DNA of 64,000 bases from Voacanga thouarsii (taxonomy: Eukaryota > Streptophyta > Magnoliopsida > Gentianales > Apocynaceae), in assembly GCA_026120185.1 (NCBI GenBank), contig JANUWF010001477.1:1-64000 (forward strand), written 5' to 3'. Shown here piece after piece: positions 35,195-45,450 of the stretch. The translations under genes were made by a program, and so were the position numbers. The first letter of the stretch is position 1, and each line of letters starts with the position of its first letter. The notes under the pieces were generated by a model, which was not told the origin of the DNA, searched no databases, and was given only the letters and a program-made list of their open reading frames with translations.

Positions 35195-38100
35195 CTAGAG
35201 GATCTCAATACATGTCTCAAAACTAGCCTTAACATCAGGGTACAAAGCAAAAATTATAGTGTATACATGTGTTTTAATCTTCTTCACTATATCCCACAGA
35301 TGGCAGTCTACACCGTCAAAAATTGCCTTGTTACGGGTAGTCCAGATGTAGTAAAAGGTGGCCGCCAAAGCAGTAGACTTGGCCTTAGAAAACCATGAGG
35401 TACCCCTGTTGCCATGCTTATACCACATAAGACAAGCATTTGCTGAATTCAAAGACTGTGGAAGACCTAACCAATTTTTCACTTTTGTCCAGATAGTATC
35501 GGAGACGGCGCATTTGAAGAACAAATGATTCATCGTTTTAGGCTGAGACTTACATAAAGGGCATGTCAAGTCATCTAATCTGAACACAAGTGCATCTTTG
35601 GTCTTAAGCTTGCCCTTCGCATATAACTAAACAATGAACGAGTGTTTGGGCGTTAAACCTTGCTTCCATATAGTATTGGCCTAATACACAGACCGTGTAG
35701 TAGATCTAAGATAGTCATAGGCCAGAGAGGTGAAAGAAGTAATACAATTGCCCCAAGAATGAAGAAGATCAGCAACACAGTGAGAGTTACCTTCACGCTC
35801 AACGAAAATGTCTCTTATTGCCAGCAAATTTCGAAACAAGGGGGAATGTTCCTTATGATCTTCGATTTCCCAAATGGAGCCACCTTTCAAGTAGTAGTGG
35901 TCCACCCATTTGACCCACAAAGATTGCTTCTCTGCCTGGATGTCCCAAATGATTGTAGACAGAAGAGCACCATTCCAAATTTTTAAGTTCCTCAAACCAA
36001 GGCCACCGTCAGTCTTTAAGAGGCAAACATTGTTCCAGGCAACCGGATGGTTATTTGAATTCCATAGGAAGTCCCGAGCTATCATTTCCAACTGAGAAAT
36101 AACTGCAGATGGAGTAGGAAGAATTGACAGCTAAAAACATTCGACCCCTTGGAGCACAGATTGAATCAGCTGAAGACGCCCAGCATAAGATAGAGACCGA
36201 GCAGACCATCTCCCAATGAAAGAACCAATACGATCGAGCAATTGTTTGAAGAAAGTTAGTCTAATTTTACCATTCATGATTGGCAGGCCAAGGTAGCGAA
36301 AAGGAATTTCACCAATAGGAATGCCCGTATCTGCCATAATTGCTTCTTGAGTATTCGGATCAATCCCCGCGAGATAAATACTGGATTTATCCCTATTAAT
36401 TTCAAGACCTGAGCAATTTTTAAATTCTTGTAGGCAGTCCATGAGAATACGGAGAGAAGAGCAGTCTCCCCTAGCAAACAACATGAGGTCATTCGCAAAG
36501 GCAAGGTGGGTAACCCTTAAGTCCTTACACTTGGGGTGGTAATTGAATGATGTCCCAAGTGTACGCACTTTGACCACCCTAGAGAAATATTCTAAATAGA
36601 CAACAAATAGCAGTGGAGAGAGAGGATCACCTTGCCGCAGACCCTTAGCACCAGTAAAGTAGCCATGCACATTTCCATTGATAGCAATAGAGAATGAGGT
36701 AGTGGTGACACATTGCTTAATCCATTGCACAAAGAGATGAGGGAATCCAAGCTCAGAAAGTAAGTCCAATAAGAAATCCCAGCTGACAAAGTCATAGGCT
36801 TTCCTGAGGTCCACCTTCAATGTACATCTTGGAGAAACTCTTTTATGGCTATACATACGCAACAGTTCTTGAACTAGTAGGATATTATCAGTCATGAGTC
36901 TATCATGGATGAATGCAGATTGTGTTCTATCCACCAAATGAGGGACCACCAATTTGAGTCTATCAGCTAGTATTTTTTATATGATCTTATAAACCACATT
37001 ACAACAAGATATTGGTCGGTAGTCACCCACCCTATCAGCATGATCATTCTTCGGCACCAGGGTGATGATAGAGTGATTAATCTATTTAAGAATTTTTCTT
37101 GAACTGAAGAATTCTGTAACTGCATCACACAAACTCTGCCCGACCATACTCCACACCTTCTTGAAAAATAATGCTGAGTAACCATCCAGTCCAGGAACTT
37201 TGGCATCCCCAATATCCCACAGAGTTAATCTGATATCCTGGGTAGTCACATCCCTAACCAAGTCCACCATCATATCTTGTTGCACTAGGGGACCAGCCCT
37301 GACAAAATCTACATTGATATCCCTGCAATCAACCTTAGTCCCAAGAAGCTTCTGGTAATATTTAACAAATACGTCCGCAAGAGCCATTGGGCTATTGGTT
37401 AGTGTACCATCCTCCATAGTGATAGAGGAGATGAAGTTCCTCTTTTTGTTACGTTTGATAATGTTATAGAAGTAGAGAGTATTCTTATTGGAGAAAGCTA
37501 CATACCTTCCTTTAGCAAGTTGTTGGTAGAACTTCATTTCTGCCTCCGCCAACCTCCATGCTGACCTTTTACAGTCCTTGAATTGTGCAATAAGGTTTTG
37601 ATCTGCAGGGTTCCCAAGTAATAGCTGTTGTGCATTGAGTACAGCCTGGTTCGCCTATTCCACCCATTCAGAAAGGTGAAAGTATTTCTGTTTGTTTAGT
37701 TTCCGCAAGTAACCCTTAAGCATCTTTAAACGATGACAAAAAGTGAACTGGTGGAAACCCAAGAGTGCCTGATCCCAAACCTCTTGAACAATATTATGGA
37801 ACGAATCATGTTCAGCCCAAATATTAAGGAACTTGAATGGACGTGCATTTCTCACAAAGTTGTCTACCACCGACCAAATAGCAGGACTATGATCAGATAT
37901 GTACCTAATAAAGAGAAACTCAACAGAAGCCTGTGTAGGGCATTGAAACCATGCATCATTACCCATAACCCTATCAAGTTTGGACCACACTCTAGAATTT
38001 GTCCAAGTATACCTTGATTCGATATAAGGTAGGTCCTCCAGCCCAATGTTCGCACATATAGGCACAAAGTCCCTAATTTCATAAGAGGAAGGCATAGAAC

Positions 38101-38557
38101 CACCTAGTTTGTCCTCGATATGTAAATAGGTATTGAAATCACCCATAAGAATCCAAGGATCTGAAATTCATGCAGATAAGGATTGAATATCCTCCCATAA
38201 ACTTCTTCTAGCCATAACCGAATTGTAAGCATAGATAAATGTGAAAGAATATGTAGCATGGGAGATCTTACACGTGATACTCACAGTGATCACTTGAGAC
38301 GTCTAGTGAAGTAAATGAACATCCACCCTAGCATCATTCCATAGGATAAGCACTCTGCCTTCTTTTGATTCATTCAAGTTATGAAAGGCCGACCAATTAG
38401 AGAATTTTTTGTGTAGAATATTGTCCACCCCAACAACATTCATCTTTATTTCCAATAATCCAATAACATCCACACGATGAGTCAAAACAAAATTCCAAAC
38501 CCCGTGTTATTTGAGGGTCATGTTAAACCCTCGAATATTCCAGCACGCTACTCTCAT
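35195..38557 (-). pseudogene. LINE E ORF2: endonuclease, reverse transcriptase, zf-RVT; one frame with nine stops
   Basis: From the ATG at 38557 (MRVACWNIRGFN) to the stop at 35195 the reading frame keeps a single phase for 1,121 codons. In order: endonuclease (to ~37700, with ILMGDFNTYL and YTWTNSRVWSKLDRVM), linker, reverse transcriptase (QSAFIHDRLMTDNILLVQEL, LRKAYDFVSWDFL, GLRQGDPLSPLLF), thumb (ARDFLWNSNNHPVAW) and zf-RVT (CPLCKSQPKTMNHLFF). Nine in-frame stops are seen: near 38508, 38304, 38169, 37656, 37083, ~36990, 36132, 35682 and ~35625. No frameshift is needed. Sister copies show Q or W at several of these sites. The catalytic FADD is FAND here. The copy is inactive. Confidence 0.9.
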
Positions 38558-38577
38558 TGTGGACTAACTAGTGCCTT

Positions 38578-40101
38578 TTAGGTACTAATCAAGTCAACAT
38601 TCCACTGGGCATATTTTTTCCATACCGAAGAAATAAATTTTGTTGCCTGAGTAGTCACTTTACCAGTATTCCCCATATTCACTGGAATCACCTTATCACT
38701 TCCGCCTAACCATGAAGGGGAGAGAGATTGTGTAAGTCCAGCTTGAGCATTTAATTTTTTCTGCCATTGAGGCCGTCCCATTCGCCTGAGTCTAGATCGG
38801 CCTCTTGTTTGAGTAGGTTGGTCTCTCAATCCATTATATGAGGAGGGGACGTCTTCTGCAACGTTTCCACTATAAGCTTGGATATCGATATTCTGCTCCA
38901 CATTGAGGGCAGGCTGTTTCCCCTTGTCTTTGTTTATATCACTAATCTCACCAGTTCCACCATGGGATGTTGATGTCATGTTTTTGTTCAGTCTAACCGG
39001 GGCTAACATTGGCCTAGCTGATGACCTTGTCCTACCCTTTTGGCCCTTACTATTCCTATTAATCCCGTTAGCCACCCGTTATTCTTTTCTTTTCATGTTT
39101 TCCCCCATACATGCCTCAGTAACATGGCCAAATTTGCAGCAACATGAACAATACAGAGGCTCAAACTCAAATTTTACTGCTTGATGTTTGATCTTACCTG
39201 AAGGCATTTTGATTGGTACCGTCTTCACTAGTGGCTTAGACACATTGACTTCAACAAGAACTCTAGCATAGGATAGGCGATCAAAAGTAGCAGTAAGCAT
39301 GTCCGTCATGATCGGTATATCTACAGCTGATGCAATTTTGCTTAAGGCATTCATGTTCTAGCAACCGAGAGGTAAGGTAAGAAACGTGATCCATATAGGC
39401 ATGATGCTCACTTCAGCTAAAGAGAAATCGAAGTCGTATGGCATTAGTTTAAGCATCAAAGAGCGCCCAAATATTGCATAAGGCCCCCCATGGAGAACCC
39501 GCTGTCTATCTTCATCAGTTTGGAATCAAAATATTAGCCATCCAGTAGCGTGGGAGTGCACTTTGGATTGAACACCCCATTGCTTTGTGAGGTCCATTAC
39601 TGCTTTCATGCCAGGGAACCTACCCGCAAACATCCCAATGAGGCAGTATCCCAGCTTGCTTGTCGGTTCCTCAAAGTCTTTTTCATCTAAATCAATGACA
39701 TTACCCGAGCAAGGGATATGCTTTAGGCGCATTCCATTCTATTGTTCACGATTTCCTTTCACAATGTTGGCCCATGACCGAGGTGGTTGAGTGGTCTGCA
39801 CTGGTTTGGAAGAAGGCAGAAGATTGTTCCCCACTAAGGAGTCGGTAGGTGCAGAAGGTACTGCTGGTTCAGGTTGACATTAGTTCCCCACTAGGGGAGA
39901 CACCGGACAGTCCTGGGAATGTAATTGAGGGGCAAGATGAAGTTCAATTAAGATAGATTGGATAGATGCCCGAGGGGAAGATGGAGTAGGGTTGTTTTCA
40001 TTGGGTAACTTCTTGCTTTTATCAGAAGAGACAACCAGGGATTTTGTAGCAGAAATGGTCCCCTTTATGAAACCCATTTTTTGACTTCTAGTCAGGACCA
40101 T
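38578..40101 (-). pseudogene. LINE E ORF1 (DUF4283 and zinc knuckle); one frame with five stops
   Basis: The ATG at 40101 begins MVLTRSQKMGFIKG. The frame stays in phase for about 508 codons to 38578. It has a Ser/Pro/Gln-rich N-terminus, SWANIVKGNREQ, DUF4283 (39732-39370: GYCLIGMFAGRF, LTKQWGVQSKVH, GGPYAIFGRSLMLK), then RVLVEVNVSKPLVKTVPIKM, zinc knuckle CCKFGHVTEACM (39150-39115) and a basic Arg/Lys-rich tail. Premature stops lie near 39881, 39740, 39527, 39356 (W in LINE F) and 39080. ORF1 ends 20 bases before the ORF2 ATG. The product would be the RNA-binding particle protein. Confidence 0.85.
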
Positions 40102-40922
40102 GAGGGCCAGCCCTCAAAGCAAGAAAGGTCCAGATAGAGCCAAAAGGGATGTTGGAATAGGTCTGATTCCAAGAAATAGAATAAACCTTACCTAGGTTTG
40201 GTATACTAGCTCATTGCCTAACATAGAAAAGAGGGTAGACTGAGATAGTAATTGGTCTGTGGAGGGGTGGGTTAGGTAGGTTCAAAATCAGCTGGAAACC
40301 AGAGAAGGGATTTCGCCTCGAAAAACTAGAAGGAAAAGGTTAACAAACAGGTTTCAACTGTGAAAAGGAGGTATATGCCGATCGAATGTTGATATAAAGA
40401 GGAGAGTCAGGATCAAGGTGAAAAGGCTGGACCGGGGACACAGGAATGACCAAGACGGGAAGAAGGTGCTCCACAACCCACTACACACAGTCAGCAGGCA
40501 TCTAGTAGGATCATATACTCACACCACTTGCTAGTATATTAACAGCAAGGATCTAGCAAATATATAGGTAGAGGATCGAGAGGAGATAACAGGTAGAAGA
40601 AGAAGAAGAAACAGCTAACCAACTTAACACCAAAAAAACTGGACGAATATTACACATGCACCAACAAAATCAGGAACACAAATATCCCTTATTCAGCAGA
40701 CAGCCCAACAAACCCATCCGGGAAAGCCAACGAGAACACACAATAGGCACTCCAGTAACAATCAAGAACACATAAAAAGAGAGAAACTAACCAACGTAGA
40801 GTACTTTTACATGCTTGTCAACTTGAATATCAGCCATGGAAATCAGGGAGGAGAAGTGAACTTATAGGAGTTGAGAGCTTCTCTCTCTACACTTTTCTCT
40901 CTTCTTCAAAAATGAAGAAGTT

Positions 40923-40935
40923 AGGCCTAACAGTT
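40923..40935. repeat. Target-site duplication of LINE E, 5' side
   Basis: AGGCCTAACAGTT, identical to 35086-35098. Confidence 0.9.
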
Positions 40936-41224
40936 AATGCTATAAGTAAACTGGACACTCTTTAACCACATTATCAACTACAAGCAACAAAGCCAGTCAA
41001 AATAATACAAAAAACAAACTTTACACAGATTTACAAGGAGCAGATTGGTTGATAGAATCAACTCCAAGACTAATACAGAGACATCCAAAATTTCACATAA
41101 ATTATCCCACCTATCATTCTAAAAAAAAAAAAAAAAAAGAGTTAGCAAACTGAGCAAGGGTTTATTTTGATAAGATAAATATCCTGCTGTTAGCAAACTG
41201 ACAAGTATTACAAGGACAAGATAA

Positions 41225-41287
41225 TTTATAATATTTTAATTATAACCATTAATATATCAATATAGTATATAACTACATTAAATATGC

Positions 41288-41324
<37 letters not shown>

Positions 41325-41426
41325 CTACAATTGATGCTTGCATAATTATACAAACATTAATATATAACATACACAACTAATATCTACATATGTATATATA
41401 ATTATAATCATTAATATATCAATATA
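41225..41426 (+). repeat. AT-rich tandem repeat, left part
   Basis: Units of ~160 bp containing ATTATAACCATTAATATATC, AATATAGTATATAACTAC and a (TA)n run (41290-41322). The second unit is interrupted at ATATA|CACTAC by the CACTA element and continues at 44123. A third unit lies near 44265. Confidence 0.75.
41424..41426. repeat. TSD of CACTA element at 41427, left copy
   Basis: ATA, matching 44123-44125. Confidence 0.8.
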
Positions 41427-41459
41427 CACTACAAAAAAAGGGGCAAATACGATGAAGAC

Positions 41460-42110
41460 AAAAGCGACGGTAAATAAATTGTCGTAATAGGTTACTTTAT
41501 ATGACGATTTTGAAACTGTCGCAATAGACAGACCTAATACAATGGTCTAATGCCAACCATCGTATTTGATAACCAAAAACAACGGTTTACACAAACCGTC
41601 ATAATAGGTAGGCCAAATACGATGGTTTATTATAACCGTCATAATAGAGTAGACTAAATACGACGATTTATTATAACCGTCATAATAAAGTAGGCTAAAT
41701 ACGACAGTTTATTTTAACAATCACAAGAGAGTAGACCAAATACGATAGTTTATTTGAACCGTCGCAATAAAGTAGAATAAATACGACGGTTTATTGTAAT
41801 CGTCGCAATAGAGTAAGTCAAATACGACGGTTTATTTGAACTGTCGCAATAGAGTAGACCAAATACGATGATTTATTTTAACAGTCGTAATAGAGTAGGC
41901 CAAATACGACGGTTTATTTGAACCGTTGCAGTAAAGTAGAATAACTACGACGGTTTATTGTAACCGTCGCAATAGAGTAGGTCAAATACAACGGTTTATT
42001 TGAACTGTCGCAATAGAGTAGACCAAATACGATGATTTATTTTAATAGTCGTAATAGAGTAGGCCAAATATGACGGTTTATTTTAACCGTCGCAATAGAT
42101 TAGACCAAAT
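41460..42110 (+). repeat. Left subterminal tandem array of the 2.7-kb CACTA element
   Basis: About eleven units of ~57-60 bp: CAAATACGACGGTTTATT, TAACCGTCGCAATAGAGTAG, with small variations (TATGAC, CATAAT, ACAGTC). Confidence 0.85.
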
Positions 42111-43590
42111 ATTTGAGTCTAATTATAACAAAGCCTATCAAAATTATTTTAAATTTTATCTGATTATTTCCAAATTTAGTCACAATACTATTAGTAATGA
42201 TTACAATAAATTTAACGGTTGAATCGCTAATTTGATATCTTTATATTTGTAAATACTAAGATATCTTTCTATTTTATAGATATTACTGTACAAATGTGAT
42301 AAAATAAAATGAATGACATTCAAATTTTGTCACTAAACTTGTTTTAACTTTATAAATACATGTAATGGTTAGATCATTGATTTTTCAAACACATTTTTGT
42401 TTACATCTTAAGTTTTCATATATTGGTATTAAAGAGCTTGAATTTCATTTTAATTATTAGTTATTCTAAGATATATATATATATATATATGTATGTATAT
42501 ATATATTGTTTATAGACAATATAATATATCTTTATTAGTTAGTGAGTATTAGATTAATATGTTATAAAACATAAATAATTTTTTATTTACAAACATACAT
42601 ATGCGTGTGTACATATATATCTACATATATACCTAGGTGGAATATACTATCTCTTAATTACACACACACACACATGCTAATATAAATTAGTTTTAAAAGT
42701 TCAAATATCCTATTGTGAAAATTTTGAAGTTGAGATATTAATGTAGAAAATTAATGAAAAATATAGAGGACAATATAGGTAATAAAATTAATGGATTTTA
42801 ACCTCTAATAGCAATATAACTTAGCCTTTATCAAATTGTATAAGCTCGATTTGAATTTGAAAATTTTAATTATATTTAAATTTTTAATAAAATCTTATTT
42901 GAATATTTAAGAATTTAATTTTGAAATTGCAGAAATATATTAAATTATAAATATTTATATTTTTATATTTTTATATCATTTCTCGTGTCTAGTCCCTGTC
43001 GGATTCCCTAAACAGTGAAATGAATCACGAGGCCATTTATGAGCATGCTATATATAACTTCTTTCCAGCAATTGGCAATTTGGCATCTTCCTTTTGTTGT
43101 CTACTAATTGTTACTATCTTTCTTGTTTGGTATGGATCTATCTAATTGGCCATTCCATTAATAGTCTATTGTACCAATCGTGAAGGAATATCATTGTTTG
43201 TATAATTGTTATTCAAATAAAGTGCTTGCACACAAAAGAAGAATAGATTAGTCAAGTCTAAAAATCTAAAAATTCTAATTTAATTAAAAAATTTTCAATA
43301 AAATATTTTTATTTTTAAAAGATTATAATTTATTTATAAAATATTATATTTCTCTTTTTAATCAAATTTAATTTTATATATTTTTAATTCTCTTTTCAAA
43401 TTTGATTCATATCATTATAATACTTTTAGATTATTTATATTATTAAAATTTTAATTCTTTTTAATGTCATTAATAGTTTTTATTTAAATTATTCATTTAT
43501 TTGTGTTTTATTGTGATTGGTGTTGAATGAGTTGAATGGATTGTATTTGGTTTGAAATTGCAGTTGGATAGGCCTAAATACTAAGCAATT
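42111..43590. other. A/T-rich interior of the 2.7-kb CACTA element
   Basis: No gene. It has a (TA)n/(TG)-type stretch at 42471-42505 and a short (CA)n at 42661-42673. Confidence 0.6.
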
Positions 43591-44122
43591 ACTTTTTTTA
43601 AAAAATTTAATATAAAACCGTCGTATTTGCTTATCAAATGTGACAGTCACAAAATCGTCGTCTTTGCTTATCAAAAGCAACAGTCACAAATGGCCGTATT
43701 TGGTTATGACTTAACAAAACAAATACGACGGTTAGAGCCGTCACTTTTAGTAATGGTCGCAATTGCTGAGTAATTAATCGAGATGGTAGTAATTACGACG
43801 GCTGGCAACCGTCATAATTACTCCGCAATTGCGACGGTTAGGGTTGTCACAAATAACCGTCACAATTAATTTAAAACGATCATATTTACGGAATAATTGC
43901 GACGATTTTTTCACCAAATACATCATTCACAGAATCTCAACTCCGATGAGTAATTGCAATGCTTTTCCCTAATCGTCATATTTACACCATCGCATTAGAT
44001 AAATATGATGATTTTTTGGCCTTTTTAAATAAAAATGATAGCATTATATACAACGGTCGAAAAACCGTCGTTCAAATACGACGATTTTCTGGCCGTCGTA
44101 TTTGCCTAAATTTTTAGTAGTG

Positions 44123-44158
44123 ATAGTATATAACTACATTAATATGTATGTATGTGTA

Positions 44159-44195
<37 letters not shown>

Positions 44196-44330
44196 GATTA
44201 TAATTATATAAACACTAATAGATAATATATATATATAGCTATAATATCCATGTATGCATATATAATTATAACCATTAATATATCAATACAATATATAACA
44301 ACATTATATATATATATATATATATTAATT
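44123..44330 (+). repeat. AT-rich tandem repeat, right part, with (CA)n
   Basis: Continues the interrupted unit (ATAGTATATAACTACATTAA). It holds (CA)n at 44160-44190 and another unit from about 44262 (ATTATAACCATTAATATATC). Confidence 0.75.
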
Positions 44331-44459
44331 ATCTAACATTTCAAGTATATTGACATATATATAATTATTGTATAATGACACATACATTTTAAAACATATC
44401 AAAATATCTAACTTTACACAAATCTGGTCATCAAATATATTTAAAACTTGAATAAAATA

Positions 44460-45112
44460 GCATAATTTGTAGCTAAACCCTAGCAAATAGCGATGGTTTA
44501 GCTACAGAATACCAAAAATTATTTCCCTCTAATTTCTTTTTCCAAAAATTTTAGAATGCCATAGCAAAACCCTAGCAAAATAGTGAGGGGTTAGCTACGG
44601 CTTTATCACATTGATTTCCTTCTAAAAATTTTCAAATAATTTAAAAGGCTGTCGCTAAACCCTTTTAAATACTGAAGGTTCAGCTACGGAAATAAAGCCT
44701 TTATTTTCTTCCATTTTTTTTTCTGAAAAATTTCAATCCTCATAGCTAAATCTTAGCCAATAGAGAGGGTTTAACTTTGGCTACCATTGCCCTCTAAATA
44801 TTTTTTAACAATTAAAAAAACCGACGCTAAACCCTAGCTAATAGCGAAGGTTTAGCTACGGCCTCTGCATAATATAGTTTCCAAATATTTATTTCAAAAA
44901 ATTACTTGGTTTCATAGGAAAATCCTAGCAAATTGGCAAGTGTTGTTACTTCTCTTGCAAATCCATTGCTAATTGCGAGATTTCAACTACGGCTGGTCAA
45001 CTCTTGGCTAAGTTGTCCCTTCCTTTCTTGCTATCGCAAAACTCTCGCAATTTAGAGACAATATTTTTGCCGTCGCTAAATGCCATTGCAAAATCCCTAT
45101 ATTCTTGTAGTG
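44460..45112 (-). mobile_element. Orphan end of another CACTA-type element
   Basis: The terminus at 45112, read on the minus strand, is CACTACAAGAATATAGGG. About five subterminal units run inward (GTAGCTAAACCCTAGCAAAT, AGCGATGGTTTAGCTACGG type) to about 44460. No matching opposite end was found, so the element is truncated or its partner lies elsewhere. Confidence 0.65.
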
Positions 45113-45235
45113 ATAATTGCAAAAATGTATATTTTTTAAGGATATTTTTACCTTTAACTGTAATTTCAAAGTAGAAATTAATGCGAAAGTGGTATCCTCT
45201 AACACAAGAGAAACAAATTTCATGGAGAAAGTGGT

Positions 45236-45429
45236 ATCCTCTCCTAGTGTGATCTTTTGTAATTTACTTCTTCAACCCCGCAACTTGTATGCTTTTTCGT
45301 TCAAGTCCTTGGAAAAACAAAATAACCATAAAAGAGAGTAAATTATCCAAATAAATATAATATTGCATTAAATTATAACACGATCTATCCAAAAATCAAC
45401 AACATATTCAATGCAATCTAACTACATCA
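45236..45429 (-). repeat. 3' LTR (preserved part) of the gypsy-type element
   Basis: The minus strand starts TGATGTAGTTAGATTGCATT and matches the 5' LTR copy at 50655-50848 over about 195 bp at roughly 85-90 percent by eye. The rest of the LTR beyond 45236 has diverged or been lost. Shared landmarks are GACTTGAACGAAAAA and AGAAGTAAATTACAAAA. Confidence 0.75.
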
Positions 45430-45450
45430 AACTCCCCCACACTTAGATGT
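45430..45450 (-). other. Polypurine tract before the 3' LTR
   Basis: The minus strand reads CTAAGTGTGGGGGAGTTTGA, just preceding the LTR start TGATG. It would prime plus-strand DNA synthesis. The upstream word CTTGGGGACAAGAAAACATC is typical of plant Athila-like elements. Confidence 0.8.

Larger units (their letters stand above)
35099..40922 (-). mobile_element. Full-length L1-type LINE E, 5.8 kb
   Basis: The minus-strand element runs from a 5' leader (40922; ~0.8 kb with AGAGAGAAGCTCTCAACTC) through ORF1 (40101-38578) and ORF2 (38557-35195) to a short 3' UTR and an A-rich tail (35099-35118). A perfect 13-bp TSD flanks it. It is the only complete LINE here, and the intact TSD suggests a fairly recent insertion. 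Both frames are closed by premature stops. Confidence 0.9.
41427..44122. mobile_element. Non-autonomous CACTA element, 2.7 kb
   Basis: The left end is CACTACAAAAAAAGGGGC. The right end, on the minus strand, is CACTACTAAAAATTTAGGC. Both continue AAATACGA, and ATA flanks both. Subterminal arrays: left 41460-42110, ~60-bp units around CGACGGTTTATT...AACCGTCG; right 43600-44115, CGACGG/CCGTCG words. The 1.5-kb interior is A/T-rich and encodes nothing, so it needs transposase from elsewhere. Orientation cannot be assigned. Confidence 0.85.
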
